This document shows positions 15,006-24,466 of a stretch of DNA of 64,000 nucleotides, piece after piece (the first letter of the stretch is position 1; every line of letters starts with the position of its first letter). Location of the stretch: positions 61,186 through 125,185 of the forward strand of contig NZ_JAUMTZ010000001.1 of NCBI RefSeq assembly GCF_030530945.1, given 5' to 3'. The position numbers and the translations under genes are program-made. The stretch is from Kocuria sp. (lineage in GTDB: Bacteria; Actinomycetota; Actinomycetes; Actinomycetales; Micrococcaceae). The notes below the pieces were generated by a model that did not search any database, was not told the DNA's origin, and saw nothing but the letters and a program-made list of their open reading frames with translations.

Positions 15006-15896
15006 ATGACACAGAACATCGTGGTGGCGTACGACGGCTCCGAGCACAGCGAGCGCGCCCTGGACTGGGCGATCTCCGAGGCGCAGCAGCGGAAGCTGGC
15101 GCTGAAGGTCGTGCTGTCCACGGGCCGGCCGAGCGGCCTGGACCCGACCGTCTACGGTGCGTTCGCGGACGCGCTGGAGGAGGAGTCGCAGCGGCTGACC
15201 ACCCAGGCGGTGGAGAAGGCCAGGGCGGCGGGCGTCGAGGCCCAGGGCGTCATCGAGCGCGGGGACGCCGCGGCCGTGGTGGTGCACGAGGCGAAGGACG
15301 CCGCCCTGGTGGTCATGGGCAAGCGCGGGCACCACGGCGTGCGCGGTCGCGTGGGTTCCGTCTCCGCTGCGGTGGCCTCCCACTCCACGGTCCCGGTGGT
15401 GGTCCTGCCCGAGTCCTGGGACCCGCAGCGGCGCGAGACCCCCGCGGACGGCACGGGCTTCGCGGGCAGCGTGGTGGTGGGCGTGGACAAGCTGGGCGTG
15501 GACAACCCCGCCGTGCCCCTGGCCGCCCGGTACGCCGCGGACCACGGGCTCACGCTCGCGGTGGTCACCGTGGTCCCCACCACCAGCTACCTGCCCATGA
15601 ACACCCCCGAGCTGGAGCAGGCCGTCCAGGAGCAGCTGAAGGCTCCGGCGCAGGAGCTCGCGGAGGCCGTGGCCGGCACACTGCGGGACCAGTTCCCGGG
15701 CCTGGAGGTCTCCACCCGGGTGCTGGAGGGCCGCCCGGCCGACGCCCTGGTGGAGGCCTCCCGCTCCGCGGACCTGCTGGTCATGGGCACGCGCGGCTAC
15801 GGCGGGTTCCGTGGGCTGCTGATGGGCTCCGTCTCCCAGGCGGTCCTCGCGGACACGGAGTCCCCGGTCATGGTGGTCCCCGCCGCCCGGCACTGA
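15006..15896 (+). CDS. Tandem universal stress protein (UspA family)
   Basis: 296 residues, two complete Usp domains (about 1-140 and 155-296). Domain 1 has NIVVAYDGSEHSERALDWA and ends VVMGKRGHHGVRGRVGSVSAAVASHSTVPVVVLP; domain 2 ends LLVMGTRGYGGFRGLLMGSVSQAVLADTESPVMVVP. Both keep the ATP-binding G-2x-G-9x-G(S/N) pattern, unlike the degenerate protein at 1081. Start is the ATG of MTQNIVV; the GTG three codons earlier lacks support. Tandem ATP-binding Usps of this kind respond to hypoxia, stationary phase or oxidative stress in other actinobacteria; here only the fold is visible. Confidence 0.93.
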   Translation: MTQNIVVAYDGSEHSERALDWAISEAQQRKLALKVVLSTGRPSGLDPTVYGAFADALEEESQRLTTQAVEKARAAGVEAQGVIERGDAAAVVVHEAKDAALVVMGKRGHHGVRGRVGSVSAAVASHSTVPVVVLPESWDPQRRETPADGTGFAGSVVVGVDKLGVDNPAVPLAARYAADHGLTLAVVTVVPTTSYLPMNTPELEQAVQEQLKAPAQELAEAVAGTLRDQFPGLEVSTRVLEGRPADALVEASRSADLLVMGTRGYGGFRGLLMGSVSQAVLADTESPVMVVPAARH

Positions 15897-15940
15897 CGCT
15901 CCCCGTCCCCCGACGACGACGCCGCACGGCGGCCTCACAC

Positions 15941-15971
15941 GGGCCGGTTCCCCTCCCCGGGGAGCCGGCCC
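15941..15971 (+). terminator. Hairpin terminator after the universal stress gene
   Basis: A 13-bp stem with one G-U pair (15941-15953 with 15959-15971) and a five-base loop lies 45 bases after the stop, with no T run. A copy of GACGACGCCGC (15915-15925) sits just before it. Confidence 0.6.
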
Positions 15972-16021
15972 GCGGCACGCCCCCCCACCCCGGGGTTGTG
16001 GTCCATGCCACGGGCGGCACG

Positions 16022-16027
16022 TAGCCT
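16022..16027 (+). promoter_or_regulatory. -10 box for the TPM-domain gene
   Basis: TAGCCT with an expected start near 16034, leaving a leader of about 44 bases that carries GGAGG before the GTG at 16078. Confidence 0.45.
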
Positions 16028-16077
16028 GGACGGCAGGAACGGGGCACGCGCCCGCCGTCGAGAACAGGGAGGACCAC

Positions 16078-17073
16078 GTGAGGACCACTCGGACAGCGAC
16101 ACCCGGCCTGCTCCCCCGGCTGCTGCTCACCGGAGCACTGGGGGCGGTGCTCGTGACCGGGACGGCGGCGCCCGCCCACGCCCTGGACGTGCCGCCGCGG
16201 CCCCCCGAGGGAGCGGTGCAGGACCAGGCGGACCTGCTGAGCACGCAGCAGGAGGCGGAGCTGAACCGGCTGATCGGGGAGAAGAACAGGGACAACGAGT
16301 ACATCCGCGCCGCGGTGCTCACCGTGAATGACACCCAGGGGGAGAGCATCGAGGACTTCTCCCGAGAGGTCGCCACGGACTGGGGTGTGGGGGAGGACGG
16401 CCGGAACAACGGTGTGCTCGTGGTCGCGGACATGGGCGAGCGGAAGCTGCGCGTGGAGGTGGCGGACGGCGCCCGGGAGGTGCTCTCCGACGACGACGCG
16501 CAGGACATCATGCACGACGAGCTCGAGCCCGGCTTCAAGGACGAGCGCTACGCCGAGGCGTTCTCGGACACCCTCACTGAGGTCTACGACCAGGCCAACC
16601 CGCAGGCCGCCGCGGACCGGGCGGCCGCGCAGCGCACGATGGCCTGGGTGATCGGCTCCCTGGTGGCGCTGGGCGCCGCGGTGGCGGCCCTGCTCGGGTG
16701 GCGGCACACGCGGCGTCGGAAGAGGCTGCGGGAACAGGCGGACCGGGAGATCGAGCAGTTCCAGCGTGAGCACCCGGACGAGGAGGTCACCGAGGGCATG
16801 CGCCGCGCCTACTACCGCTACCGCGAGCAGAACCCCACGGCCCCGGGCGTCAACGACGCACCCCGCAAGGGCAAGGACAAGGACGGGATCGAGCACGAGA
16901 TCCAGTACGCGCCGTCGTTCCAGTCGTGGCTGCCGCTGTACGTGATGTACCCGTCCGTCTACAGCGGGGTGTCCCACTCCTCGAGCTCGTCCTCCTCCTA
17001 CGGGGGAGGGGCGGGCACGTCCTTCGGCGGTGGTGGCGGCTTCAGCGGCGGCGGGGCGTCCGGGAGCTTCTGA
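16078..17073 (+). CDS. Secreted, membrane-anchored TPM-domain protein
   Basis: 331 residues. GTG start with GGAGG about 6 bases upstream. Sec signal peptide (about 1-36) ends APAHALD. A TPM domain follows (about 45-175: VQDQADLLSTQQEAELNRLI through VGEDGRNNGVLVVADMGERKLRVEVADGA), then one transmembrane helix (about 185-207) and a basic cytoplasmic stretch. The tail is Ser/Gly-rich (SSSSSSSYGGGAGTSFGGGG), typical of YgcG/TPM proteins. The domain has been linked to photosystem repair in plants (TLP18.3) and to envelope functions in bacteria; its activity here is unknown. Confidence 0.85.
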   Translation: MRTTRTATPGLLPRLLLTGALGAVLVTGTAAPAHALDVPPRPPEGAVQDQADLLSTQQEAELNRLIGEKNRDNEYIRAAVLTVNDTQGESIEDFSREVATDWGVGEDGRNNGVLVVADMGERKLRVEVADGAREVLSDDDAQDIMHDELEPGFKDERYAEAFSDTLTEVYDQANPQAAADRAAAQRTMAWVIGSLVALGAAVAALLGWRHTRRRKRLREQADREIEQFQREHPDEEVTEGMRRAYYRYREQNPTAPGVNDAPRKGKDKDGIEHEIQYAPSFQSWLPLYVMYPSVYSGVSHSSSSSSSYGGGAGTSFGGGGGFSGGGASGSF

Positions 17074-17081
17074 GCTCCCGG
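17060..17081. terminator. Hairpin spanning the TPM stop codon, between convergent genes
   Basis: CCGGGAGCT (17060-17068) and AGCTCCCGG (17073-17081) make a 9-bp perfect stem with a TCTG loop containing the stop codon start. Only 13 bases separate it from the end of the convergent ATPase gene. Confidence 0.55.
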
Positions 17082-17094
17082 GCCCCGGATCGGC

Positions 17095-17824
<730 letters not shown>

Positions 17825-17832
<8 letters not shown>

Positions 17833-18499
17833 GGGAGCTCCTGATGTAGCGGTTGGACACCCGCTCGAGGCGGGACTGCAGGAAGGACAGGACGGTGAAG
17901 ATCACCAGGTAGATCACGGCCACCTCCGCGTACAGCGCCAGGGGCTGGAAGTTGGTCGCGGCGATCTGGCGCCCCACCTGGAACACGTCCGCCAGGGTGA
18001 TCACCATGACCAGGGACGTGCCCTTGACCAGGTCGATCAGGTCGTTGCCCAGCGGGGGCAGGGCGATCCGCAGGGCCTGGGGAGCGATCACGTGGCGGAC
18101 GGTCTGCCACCGGGTGAAGTTCAGGGTCCGGGCGGCCTCGAGCTGGCCCCGCGGGATGGACTGCACGGAGGCGCGCAGGGTCTCCGCGGCGTAGGCACCC
18201 GTGTTCAGGCTGAACGCGATGATCGCGGAGGTCCACGCGGAGAGCGTGATCCCCGCGGCGGGCAGGCCGTAGAAGATGATGAACAGCTGCACCAGGATCG
18301 GGGTGCCGCGGAACAGCCACACGTAGAAGCGGGACAGCCACTGCAGGGGCCGGACGCCGCTGAGGCGCATGGCCGTGGCGAGCACCGCCACCACGAGCGC
18401 CAGGACGAAGGCGATGATGCTGAGCGGGATGGTCACCTTGACGGTGGCCGCCAGCAGCTGCGGAAGGGAATCGGCCCATAGGCTCAGGAAATCGCTCAT
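17825..18499 (-). CDS. Polar amino acid ABC transporter permease
   Basis: 224 residues, HisM/GlnP/TcyB-type permease with about five membrane helices. Conserved pieces: LLAATVKVTIPLSIIAF (N-terminal helix), WLFRGTPILVQLFIIFYGLP (about 65-85), and the EAA loop SIPRGQLEAARTLNFTRWQTVRHVIAPQALRIALPPLGN (about 130-168), which docks the ATPase. ATG overlaps the binding-protein stop (ATGA). A single permease gene implies a homodimer. Confidence 0.93.
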
Positions 18500-19338
18500 G
18501 ACTCCGGGGTGAGGTCGGTGGACACGTACTTCTCGTAGATCTTCTTGAGATCTCCGTTGTCCATGTGGCGGGTCAGGGACTTGTCCACGGCCGCGCGCAG
18601 CCGTGGCTGGTTGCGGGCCATGAGGACGGCGGACTCGGAGGGGTCCCCGAGCTGGCCCTCCAGCAGGCGGATGCCGGCGTCCGGGCGCTGCTCGAAGAAG
18701 GACTGGAAGGTCACGAAGTCGTTGCCGGTCATGTCCACCCGCCCGAAGGCCACGAGCATGACCGCCTCGTCGAAACCGGTGGAGGGGACCAGCTGCGCGC
18801 CGGCCTTCGCCATGCTCTGTCCGAAGTTGGAGGTCTCGGTCTGGGCCGCCGAGTGCCCGGCGATCTCGTCCACGCTCCGCAGCGGTGAGTCCTTCGCCAC
18901 GCCCACGCGCCCCTGGGAGACGGCGTAGGGGATGGAGAAGTCGAAGCTCTTCTTCCGCTCGGCGGTGGGGGCGATGTTGTTCATCACCAGGTCGTAGCGG
19001 CCCGCGCCCACACCCGCGATCAGCGAGTCCCACTGGGTCTCCACGTACGTGGCCCGCACCCCAAGGTCCCGGGCCACGAGGTCCCCGATCTCCTTCTCGA
19101 AGCCCACCAGGGCGCCGGAGGAGTCGTGGTAGCCGTAGGGCCGGAAGGTGCCCTCCATGCCGATGCGCACCTCACCGGCTCGCTGGATCTTCTCCAGCAG
19201 GTCCTCGGCGGGCGCGTTCCCTGAGGCGTCCGAGGAGCCTCCGGAGGAGCAGGCGCTCAGCAGCGCGCCCAGTGAGACCAGGCCGGTGGCGCCCAGGACG
19301 GTCCGTCGGCTGGGTCGGTGCGGTTCCACGGGATCCAC
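18496..19338 (-). CDS. Amino acid ABC transporter substrate-binding lipoprotein, probable cyst(e)ine/sulfur amino acid type
   Basis: 280 residues. The N-terminus carries twin arginines (SRRTVLGATG) and a lipobox LSAC with Cys about 30, so it is a membrane-anchored lipoprotein, perhaps Tat-exported. The rest is an SBP_bac_3 domain: VRIGMEGTFRPYGYHDSSGALVGFEKEIGDLVARDLG, WDSLIAGVGAGRYDLVMNNIAPTAERKKSFDFSIPY. That last phrase resembles cystine-binding TcyA/FliY. The GTG start lies 6 bases after the metB-like stop, so the two are probably co-transcribed and coupled. A substrate in the cysteine/cystine/methionine range is inferred from this neighbour. Confidence 0.88.
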   Translation of the reverse strand: MDPVEPHRPSRRTVLGATGLVSLGALLSACSSGGSSDASGNAPAEDLLEKIQRAGEVRIGMEGTFRPYGYHDSSGALVGFEKEIGDLVARDLGVRATYVETQWDSLIAGVGAGRYDLVMNNIAPTAERKKSFDFSIPYAVSQGRVGVAKDSPLRSVDEIAGHSAAQTETSNFGQSMAKAGAQLVPSTGFDEAVMLVAFGRVDMTGNDFVTFQSFFEQRPDAGIRLLEGQLGDPSESAVLMARNQPRLRAAVDKSLTRHMDNGDLKKIYEKYVSTDLTPES

Positions 19339-19344
19339 CGGTGC

Positions 19345-20478
19345 TCAGGCGGCGTCGAGGGCCTGGGCGAGGTCCGCGAGGAGGTCCTCGACGTCCTCGA
19401 TGCCCACGGCCACGCGCAGCAGGTTCTCGGGAAGGTGGGCCAGCTCGCGGTCCTCGGGGGAGTACGCCCCGTGGGTCATGGAGGTGGGCAGGCAGATCAG
19501 GGACTCGATCCCGCCCAGGCTCACGGCGAAGCCGAAGATCTCCAGGGCGCCCAGGAACGCCCGGACGTCCTTGCCCGGGACCAGCTCGAAGGAGAACAGG
19601 GCGCCGGGCCCGTCCGCCTGCTCGGCCTGGATCCGGGCCTCGTCCTCGCTGTGGGAGCCGGGGACGAGCACACGCGCCACCTCCTCGCGCCCGCGCAGGA
19701 ACTCCACGATGCGCCGGGCGTTCTCCTGCTGGCGGTCCAGGCGGATCCCGAGGGTCTTCACGGACTGGATGAGCCGGTAGGAGTCGATGGGGGAGAGCAC
19801 CCCGCCCGAGACCATCTGGGCCAGGTGCACCTGCTCGGCCAGGGCGTCGTCGTTCGTGCTCACCACGCCACCCAGCAGGTCCCCGTGACCGCCCAGGTAC
19901 TTGGTGGCGGACTGCACGGCCACATCCGCGCCGAGGTCCAGGGGCCGCTGCAGGTACGGGGTGAGGAACGTGTTGTCCACGACCACCAGGGCGTCGTGGC
20001 GGTGGGCCAGCTCCACGATGCGGCGGACGTCCGTCACGCGCAGGGTGGGGTTGGTGGGGGTCTCCAGGAACACCATGCGGGTGCTCTCGTCGAAGTCCTC
20101 GTCCGTGAGCTCGTTGAGGTCGTCGTGGAACCGGGTGCTCACGCCGCGCTTGGGCAGCTCGATGGTGGCCCACCGGTAGTTGCCGCCGTAGACGGGCAGA
20201 CCCATGATCACGGAGTCCCCCGTGCGCAGGGTGCCCAGGACGGCTCCGGTGGCGGCCATGCCGGTGGCGAACGCGAACGCGTGCTCGGCGCCCTCCAGCG
20301 TGGCCAGGGTGGTCTCGGCGTCCGTGCGGGTGGGGTTCGAGCCGCGCTGGTACTCGAACGGGCCCTCGCCGCCCTCCGTGGGCTGCAGGAACGTGGAGGC
20401 GGTGTGGATCGGGGGAACCACGGCGCCCAGGGCGACGTCGTGCAGCGCGTGGATGGTGCGGGTGGTGAAGCCGGGCAA
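19345..20478 (-). CDS. metB: Cys/Met metabolism PLP enzyme (cystathionine gamma-synthase/lyase family)
   Basis: 377 residues, normal for the family. The TTG start is chosen because a GGAGG sits five to six bases upstream and the protein then begins at the family N-terminus (LPGFTTRTIHALHDVALGAVVPPIHTASTF); no ATG or GTG is suitably placed. PLP lysine is in QSATKYLGGHGDLLGGVV (about 190-205); phosphate-binding YQRGSNPTR and FATGMAAT are present. Family enzymes make cystathionine from O-succinyl/acetyl-homoserine or cleave it to cysteine. Synthase and lyase cannot be separated by eye, so metB is provisional. The cystine-type ABC transporter downstream suggests a sulfur-amino-acid operon. Confidence 0.85.
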   Translation of the reverse strand: MPGFTTRTIHALHDVALGAVVPPIHTASTFLQPTEGGEGPFEYQRGSNPTRTDAETTLATLEGAEHAFAFATGMAATGAVLGTLRTGDSVIMGLPVYGGNYRWATIELPKRGVSTRFHDDLNELTDEDFDESTRMVFLETPTNPTLRVTDVRRIVELAHRHDALVVVDNTFLTPYLQRPLDLGADVAVQSATKYLGGHGDLLGGVVSTNDDALAEQVHLAQMVSGGVLSPIDSYRLIQSVKTLGIRLDRQQENARRIVEFLRGREEVARVLVPGSHSEDEARIQAEQADGPGALFSFELVPGKDVRAFLGALEIFGFAVSLGGIESLICLPTSMTHGAYSPEDRELAHLPENLLRVAVGIEDVEDLLADLAQALDAA

Positions 20479-20558
20479 GGAGACCTCCGTCGAAGCAGTC
20501 GGGACAGACAGGTCTACACCGTCCCCGCCCGCGGAGGCGAGCAATGTTGCGCCGGAAG

Positions 20559-21362
20559 TCAGCGGATGCCGGTGCGGGCGATGCCCTGCACGAACCATTT
20601 CTGCAGCACCAGGAACAGCACCACCAGCGGCAGGCAGCTGATCAGCCCGGCGGCCATCAGCCCTCCGTAGTCGTTGCTGAACTCGCCCTGCAGGAAGCGC
20701 AGGGACACCGGCAGGGTGTAGAACTCCGGGTCCTTGAGCACGATCAGCGGCCACAGGAAGTCGTTCCAGGAGTTCATGAACGCCAGCAGCACCATCACCG
20801 CGATCAGTGGGCGGGCCAGGGGCAGCACCACGGACCAGAAGATCCGCAGCTGCCCGGCGCCGTCCAGCCGGGCGGCCTCGAGGAGCTCGTCCGGGATGCT
20901 CAGGAAGAACTGCCGGGCCAGGAAGATGCCCAGGGCCGTGGCCGCGGACGGCAGGATGACGCCCCAGAACGTGCCGTAGATGCCCAGCTCGGAGACGATC
21001 CGGAACTGCGGGATCATGATCGCCTGCGCGGGGATCATCAGCGTGCTCAGCACCAGCAGGAACAGGACGGGCCGGCCGCGGAACGGGAGCTTGGCGAACG
21101 CGTACCCGGCCAGCAGGTTGATGCTCACGGACACCACCACGGTGACGAGACTCACGGCCAGGGAGTTGAGCACCCACGTGCCCACCGGGTACTTCTCGAA
21201 CAGGTTCTGGAAGTTCGCGAGCGTCCAGGAGTCGGGCAGCAGGATTCCCCCGGCGAAGAGCTCCTCCCGGGTGGAGAACGCCATGCGCACCATGGCGTAC
21301 AGCGGGAACAGCATGACCACCGTGATGACGGTGCACAGGACCACGCGCAGTCCGGTTCTCAT
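20559..21362 (-). CDS. Carbohydrate ABC transporter permease (MalG/UgpE type)
   Basis: 267 residues, six helices, CUT1 family. Start: TVVMLFPLYAMVRMAFSTREELFAGGILLPDSWTLANFQNLF; EAA loop: IPDELLEAARLDGAGQLRIFWSVVLPLARPLIAVMVLLAFMNSWNDFLWP (about 170-220); ends FLVLQKWFVQGIARTGIR. ATGA overlap with the partner permease. No ATPase gene follows; the next gene is the metB-like one after an 80-base gap. Confidence 0.92.
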   Translation of the reverse strand: MRTGLRVVLCTVITVVMLFPLYAMVRMAFSTREELFAGGILLPDSWTLANFQNLFEKYPVGTWVLNSLAVSLVTVVVSVSINLLAGYAFAKLPFRGRPVLFLLVLSTLMIPAQAIMIPQFRIVSELGIYGTFWGVILPSAATALGIFLARQFFLSIPDELLEAARLDGAGQLRIFWSVVLPLARPLIAVMVLLAFMNSWNDFLWPLIVLKDPEFYTLPVSLRFLQGEFSNDYGGLMAAGLISCLPLVVLFLVLQKWFVQGIARTGIR

Positions 21363-22441
21363 GAGGGGTCCTCCGTGGAGCGGGAAGCGGGGCGGGTGCG
21401 TGCCGCCGCGCGGGAACCGCCCCGGCGGCGTCGTGCGCGGAGCTCGCGGCGGGAGGGGCCGGTGGCGCCGGAGCCGGGGGAGCGCAGCTGGAAGGCCGTG
21501 AGCCCGAGTGTGAGCAGGAAGAGCACCACGCCGATGGCGGAGCCGTAGCCGAAGTCGCGGGCCGGCCCGAAGCCCTGGTCGTAGGCGTAGGTGACCAGCA
21601 TGGAGGTGGAGTTCCCTGGGCCTCCCCCGGTCATCACGTAGACGATGTCGAAGATCTGGAAGGACCAGATCACGTTCATCACCAGCAGGAACAGCGTGGC
21701 TGGGCCCAGCAGCGGGCGGGTGATGTGCCAGAACAGCTGCCACGGGGTGGCGCCGTCCAGGCGCCCGGCCTCGTGCAGCTCGCCGGGAACGTCCTGCAGC
21801 GCCGCGAGGTAGATGACCATGGCGAACCCCACCCGGGTCCAGACGGTCATCAGCACCACGGAGAGCATGGCCAGCGCTCCGTTGGACTGCCACGGCAGAC
21901 CGTCCAGGCCCAGCCCGCGCAGCAGGCCGTTGACCACGCCCACGCCCTCGTTGAACAGCAGCAGCCCCATCAGGGACGTCACCAGGTTGCTCAGCACGAT
22001 GGGCAGGTAGATGGCGGTGCGGAAGAGTCCACGGGCGGGCATGGCCTTGTCCAGGAGCACCGCGAAGGCGAGCCCCAGACCCATGCTCACGGGCACGGTG
22101 AGCACCGTGAAGACCACCGAGTTGAGCAGCACGCGCCAGAAGACGGGGTCCTCCGCCAGGCGGACGTAGTTCTGCAGGCCCACCCACCCACGGCTGCCCA
22201 GGGGCGTGGCGGCCTGGAAGGAGACCACCCACGTGAGGACCAGGGGCAGGAACAGGAAGAGGAGCAGGACCACCATGTTGGGCGTGACGAACGCCCAACC
22301 GGCGGCATCCGCGCCGGAGCGGCTCCGGGAACGGCGCGCGAAAGTGCGTGCGCCTCCGGGGGTTCCTTCGTCCGCCTGGGGTGCGGAGCCCGCGGAGCCC
22401 GCGGCGCGGGGTGCGGCGGCGTCAGTGGCCGGGTGACTCAT
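21359..22441 (-). CDS. Carbohydrate ABC transporter permease (MalF/UgpA type)
   Basis: 360 residues, CUT1 family. About 45 disordered residues precede the first helix (FVTPNMVVLLLFLFLPLVLTWVVSF). The EAA loop is LQDVPGELHEAGRLDGATPWQLFWHITRPLLGPATLFL; the signature FDIVYVMTGGGPGNSTSMLV follows. The C-terminal 40 residues are Arg/Ser-rich, containing an imperfect copy of the recurrent oligomer (21425-21435) read as Arg codons. Start at the ATG of MSHPATD, with GGAG about 8 bases upstream. Confidence 0.92.
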   Translation of the reverse strand: MSHPATDAAAPRAAGSAGSAPQADEGTPGGARTFARRSRSRSGADAAGWAFVTPNMVVLLLFLFLPLVLTWVVSFQAATPLGSRGWVGLQNYVRLAEDPVFWRVLLNSVVFTVLTVPVSMGLGLAFAVLLDKAMPARGLFRTAIYLPIVLSNLVTSLMGLLLFNEGVGVVNGLLRGLGLDGLPWQSNGALAMLSVVLMTVWTRVGFAMVIYLAALQDVPGELHEAGRLDGATPWQLFWHITRPLLGPATLFLLVMNVIWSFQIFDIVYVMTGGGPGNSTSMLVTYAYDQGFGPARDFGYGSAIGVVLFLLTLGLTAFQLRSPGSGATGPSRRELRARRRRGGSRAAARTRPASRSTEDPS

Positions 22442-22451
22442 GCGTGCTCTC

Positions 22452-23756
22452 CTACACCGAGACGATCTGGTCCACGCGGTGCGCCAGGCGGGACAGGGTG
22501 TCCGCCACGCTGCGACCGCCCACGAAGCACTGCTCCAGCTGCTCCTGCAGCTCCACATTGATTTGGTTGAACCCCGGGACGGTGACCTGGGCGGCGTCCT
22601 GCGGGGCGATGGTGGTGGCCTGGTCCGTGAACACCGGCGCCAGGTCCGGGCGGACGGCGAACTCCAGCGGGTGCTGCGTGAGGGAGCGGCGCGTGGGCAG
22701 CTCCACGGTCTGCTCGCAGAACGCTCTCTGGTTCTCGGCGGCCATCATGAACCGCAGGAAGTCTCCGGCCTTGTCCGCCTTCGCCGTGGCCCCGTTGACC
22801 ACCAGGGCGTTGCCGCCGAGGTCCGACGCCGCCCGGACGTCCCGCGGGTGGTAGGTGGCCTTCCACTCGAAGCGGGAGCCGATGGCGGTGTTCAGCTCCG
22901 GGAGCACGAAGTTGCCCAGTGCGGCCATGGCGGTGGTGCCTCCCACGAACGCGTCGCTGGAGTAGACCCCGCTCTTGGGGGAGGTGTTGGCGGGAACGAG
23001 CTGCTCCTCGAACAGGGTCCGGGTGGCCTCCAGTGCCCGGCGCGCGGTGTCCGAGTTGATCGCCGCGCTCTTCAGATCCGGGGCGAGCAGCCGGCCGTCC
23101 GCCTGGAACACCCAGTTCAGCCAGCGGTACGCGCCGGCCTTCTGCCAGGGGTAGGAGTACGCGGAGACGTCCTCCCCGAGCGAGCCCTTCAACCGGGTGA
23201 GGACGTCGTGGAACTCGTCCCAGCTCCAGGCGTCCGCGAGCTTCTCGGGAACGGAGGTGATCCCCGCCTGCCGCAGGAGGTCCGGGCGGTAGACCGTGGC
23301 GGTGGTGTCCGTCTGGTGCGGCACCCCGTACGGGGTGCCCTCCAGGGACACGGCCTCCACGAACGCCGGGATGAGGTCGTCCCGCAGCTCGTCGTCCAGG
23401 TGGCCGGTGAGGTCCAGGAGGTGTCCCACGCTGCTGTAGGAGGCCAGGGAAGTATAGTCCACGCGGAATACGTCCGGGGCGGAGCCGTCCTGCAGCTGGG
23501 CGTCGATCGTCTTGAACATCTCGGAGTAGGGCACGAACCGCAGGTCCACCGTGAGCCCGGAGCTCTCCTGGTACTTCTGCACGAGCTTCCTGAACGCGCT
23601 CTGCTCCGAGTCCTGCCCCCACGCGACCATGGTGATGGTGTCCGGGTCCTCCGAGCGGCTGCCACCCCGGCCCGTGAACCCGGCGCACCCGCTCAGCGCC
23701 GCCGCACCGGAGAGGCCGGCCGCGCCGCGCAAGAGGGACCTGCGTGAGATGGTCAT
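22452..23756 (-). CDS. Extracellular sugar-binding lipoprotein of ABC transporter
   Basis: 434 residues, SBP_bac_1 family. Tat-like twin-arginine leader (SRRSLLRGAAG) and lipobox LSGC with Cys about 24. The fold starts DTITMVAWGQDSEQSAFRKLVQKYQESSGLTVDLRFVPYSEM, typical of CUT1 binding proteins, and contains GTPYGVPHQTDT. A GGAG-type ribosome site precedes the ATG. It heads a three-gene cluster with two permeases 10 bases downstream. The sugar cannot be predicted: no glycosidase or sugar regulator is adjacent, and the gene upstream is pdxT. Confidence 0.9.
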   Translation of the reverse strand: MTISRRSLLRGAAGLSGAAALSGCAGFTGRGGSRSEDPDTITMVAWGQDSEQSAFRKLVQKYQESSGLTVDLRFVPYSEMFKTIDAQLQDGSAPDVFRVDYTSLASYSSVGHLLDLTGHLDDELRDDLIPAFVEAVSLEGTPYGVPHQTDTTATVYRPDLLRQAGITSVPEKLADAWSWDEFHDVLTRLKGSLGEDVSAYSYPWQKAGAYRWLNWVFQADGRLLAPDLKSAAINSDTARRALEATRTLFEEQLVPANTSPKSGVYSSDAFVGGTTAMAALGNFVLPELNTAIGSRFEWKATYHPRDVRAASDLGGNALVVNGATAKADKAGDFLRFMMAAENQRAFCEQTVELPTRRSLTQHPLEFAVRPDLAPVFTDQATTIAPQDAAQVTVPGFNQINVELQEQLEQCFVGGRSVADTLSRLAHRVDQIVSV

Positions 23757-23845
23757 CCGTGGCTCTCCGATCCGGGTACGAACCGCCTCTGCCCGGCGAG
23801 CCGCTCAACTGATAAGCACCATGATGACACCGGACGTGCCGCGCG

Positions 23846-24466
23846 TCACCCCACCCGTTCCAGCAGCAGCCGGTGCAGGGTGGTGTCCCCCATGAGCTCG
23901 GGGTGGAAGCTGATGCCCAGCACGCTGCCCTGACGCACCGCCACCACGGATCCGCGGTGGCGCGCCAGGACCTCCACGCCGTCACCGGTGCGGGTGACCT
24001 CGGGCGCGCGGATGAAGGCCGCGCGCAGCACGTCCCCGGGCCCCACGACGTCGCCCGCAGGCCCCAGCCACTCCAGGTCCACCTCCGCGGAGGCCACCTG
24101 CGAGCCGAACGCGTTGCGGTTCACGCTCACGTCCAGCACGCCCAGCGACTGCTGGCCGGGCGCGGGGTCCTCGATCTCCCGGGACAGCATGATGAGCCCC
24201 GCGCACGTTCCCAGCGTGGGGAGGCCGCCGCGGATCGCGTCCTGCAACGGCTCGAACAGCCCGAACGTGCGGCACAGCCGGTCCACCGTGGAGGACTCGC
24301 CGCCGGGCAGGATCAGGGCGTCGACGCCCGCCAGGTCCTCCGGGGCACGCACCTTCACGGCGCGGGCCCCCAGGGACTCCACCGCGCGCATGTGCTCCAC
24401 CACACCGCCCTGCAGGGCCAGGACCCCGACCGTGGGCGGGGTCCTGGCCGCGTGGGCGTCGGTCAC
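23846..24466 (-). CDS. pdxT: Pyridoxal 5'-phosphate synthase glutaminase subunit PdxT
   Basis: 206 residues. Class I glutaminase of the deoxyxylulose-5-phosphate-independent PLP pathway, supplying ammonia to PdxS. It starts VGVLALQGGVVEHMRAVESLGA; oxyanion strand LILPGGESSTVDRL (about 50-62); nucleophile Cys in GTCAGLIML (about 86-94); His-Glu dyad in ISFHPEL (about 190). The GTG start overlaps the pdxS stop (GTGA), so the two subunits are coupled. Start and length agree with the family. Confidence 0.96.
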   Translation of the reverse strand: MTDAHAARTPPTVGVLALQGGVVEHMRAVESLGARAVKVRAPEDLAGVDALILPGGESSTVDRLCRTFGLFEPLQDAIRGGLPTLGTCAGLIMLSREIEDPAPGQQSLGVLDVSVNRNAFGSQVASAEVDLEWLGPAGDVVGPGDVLRAAFIRAPEVTRTGDGVEVLARHRGSVVAVRQGSVLGISFHPELMGDTTLHRLLLERVG

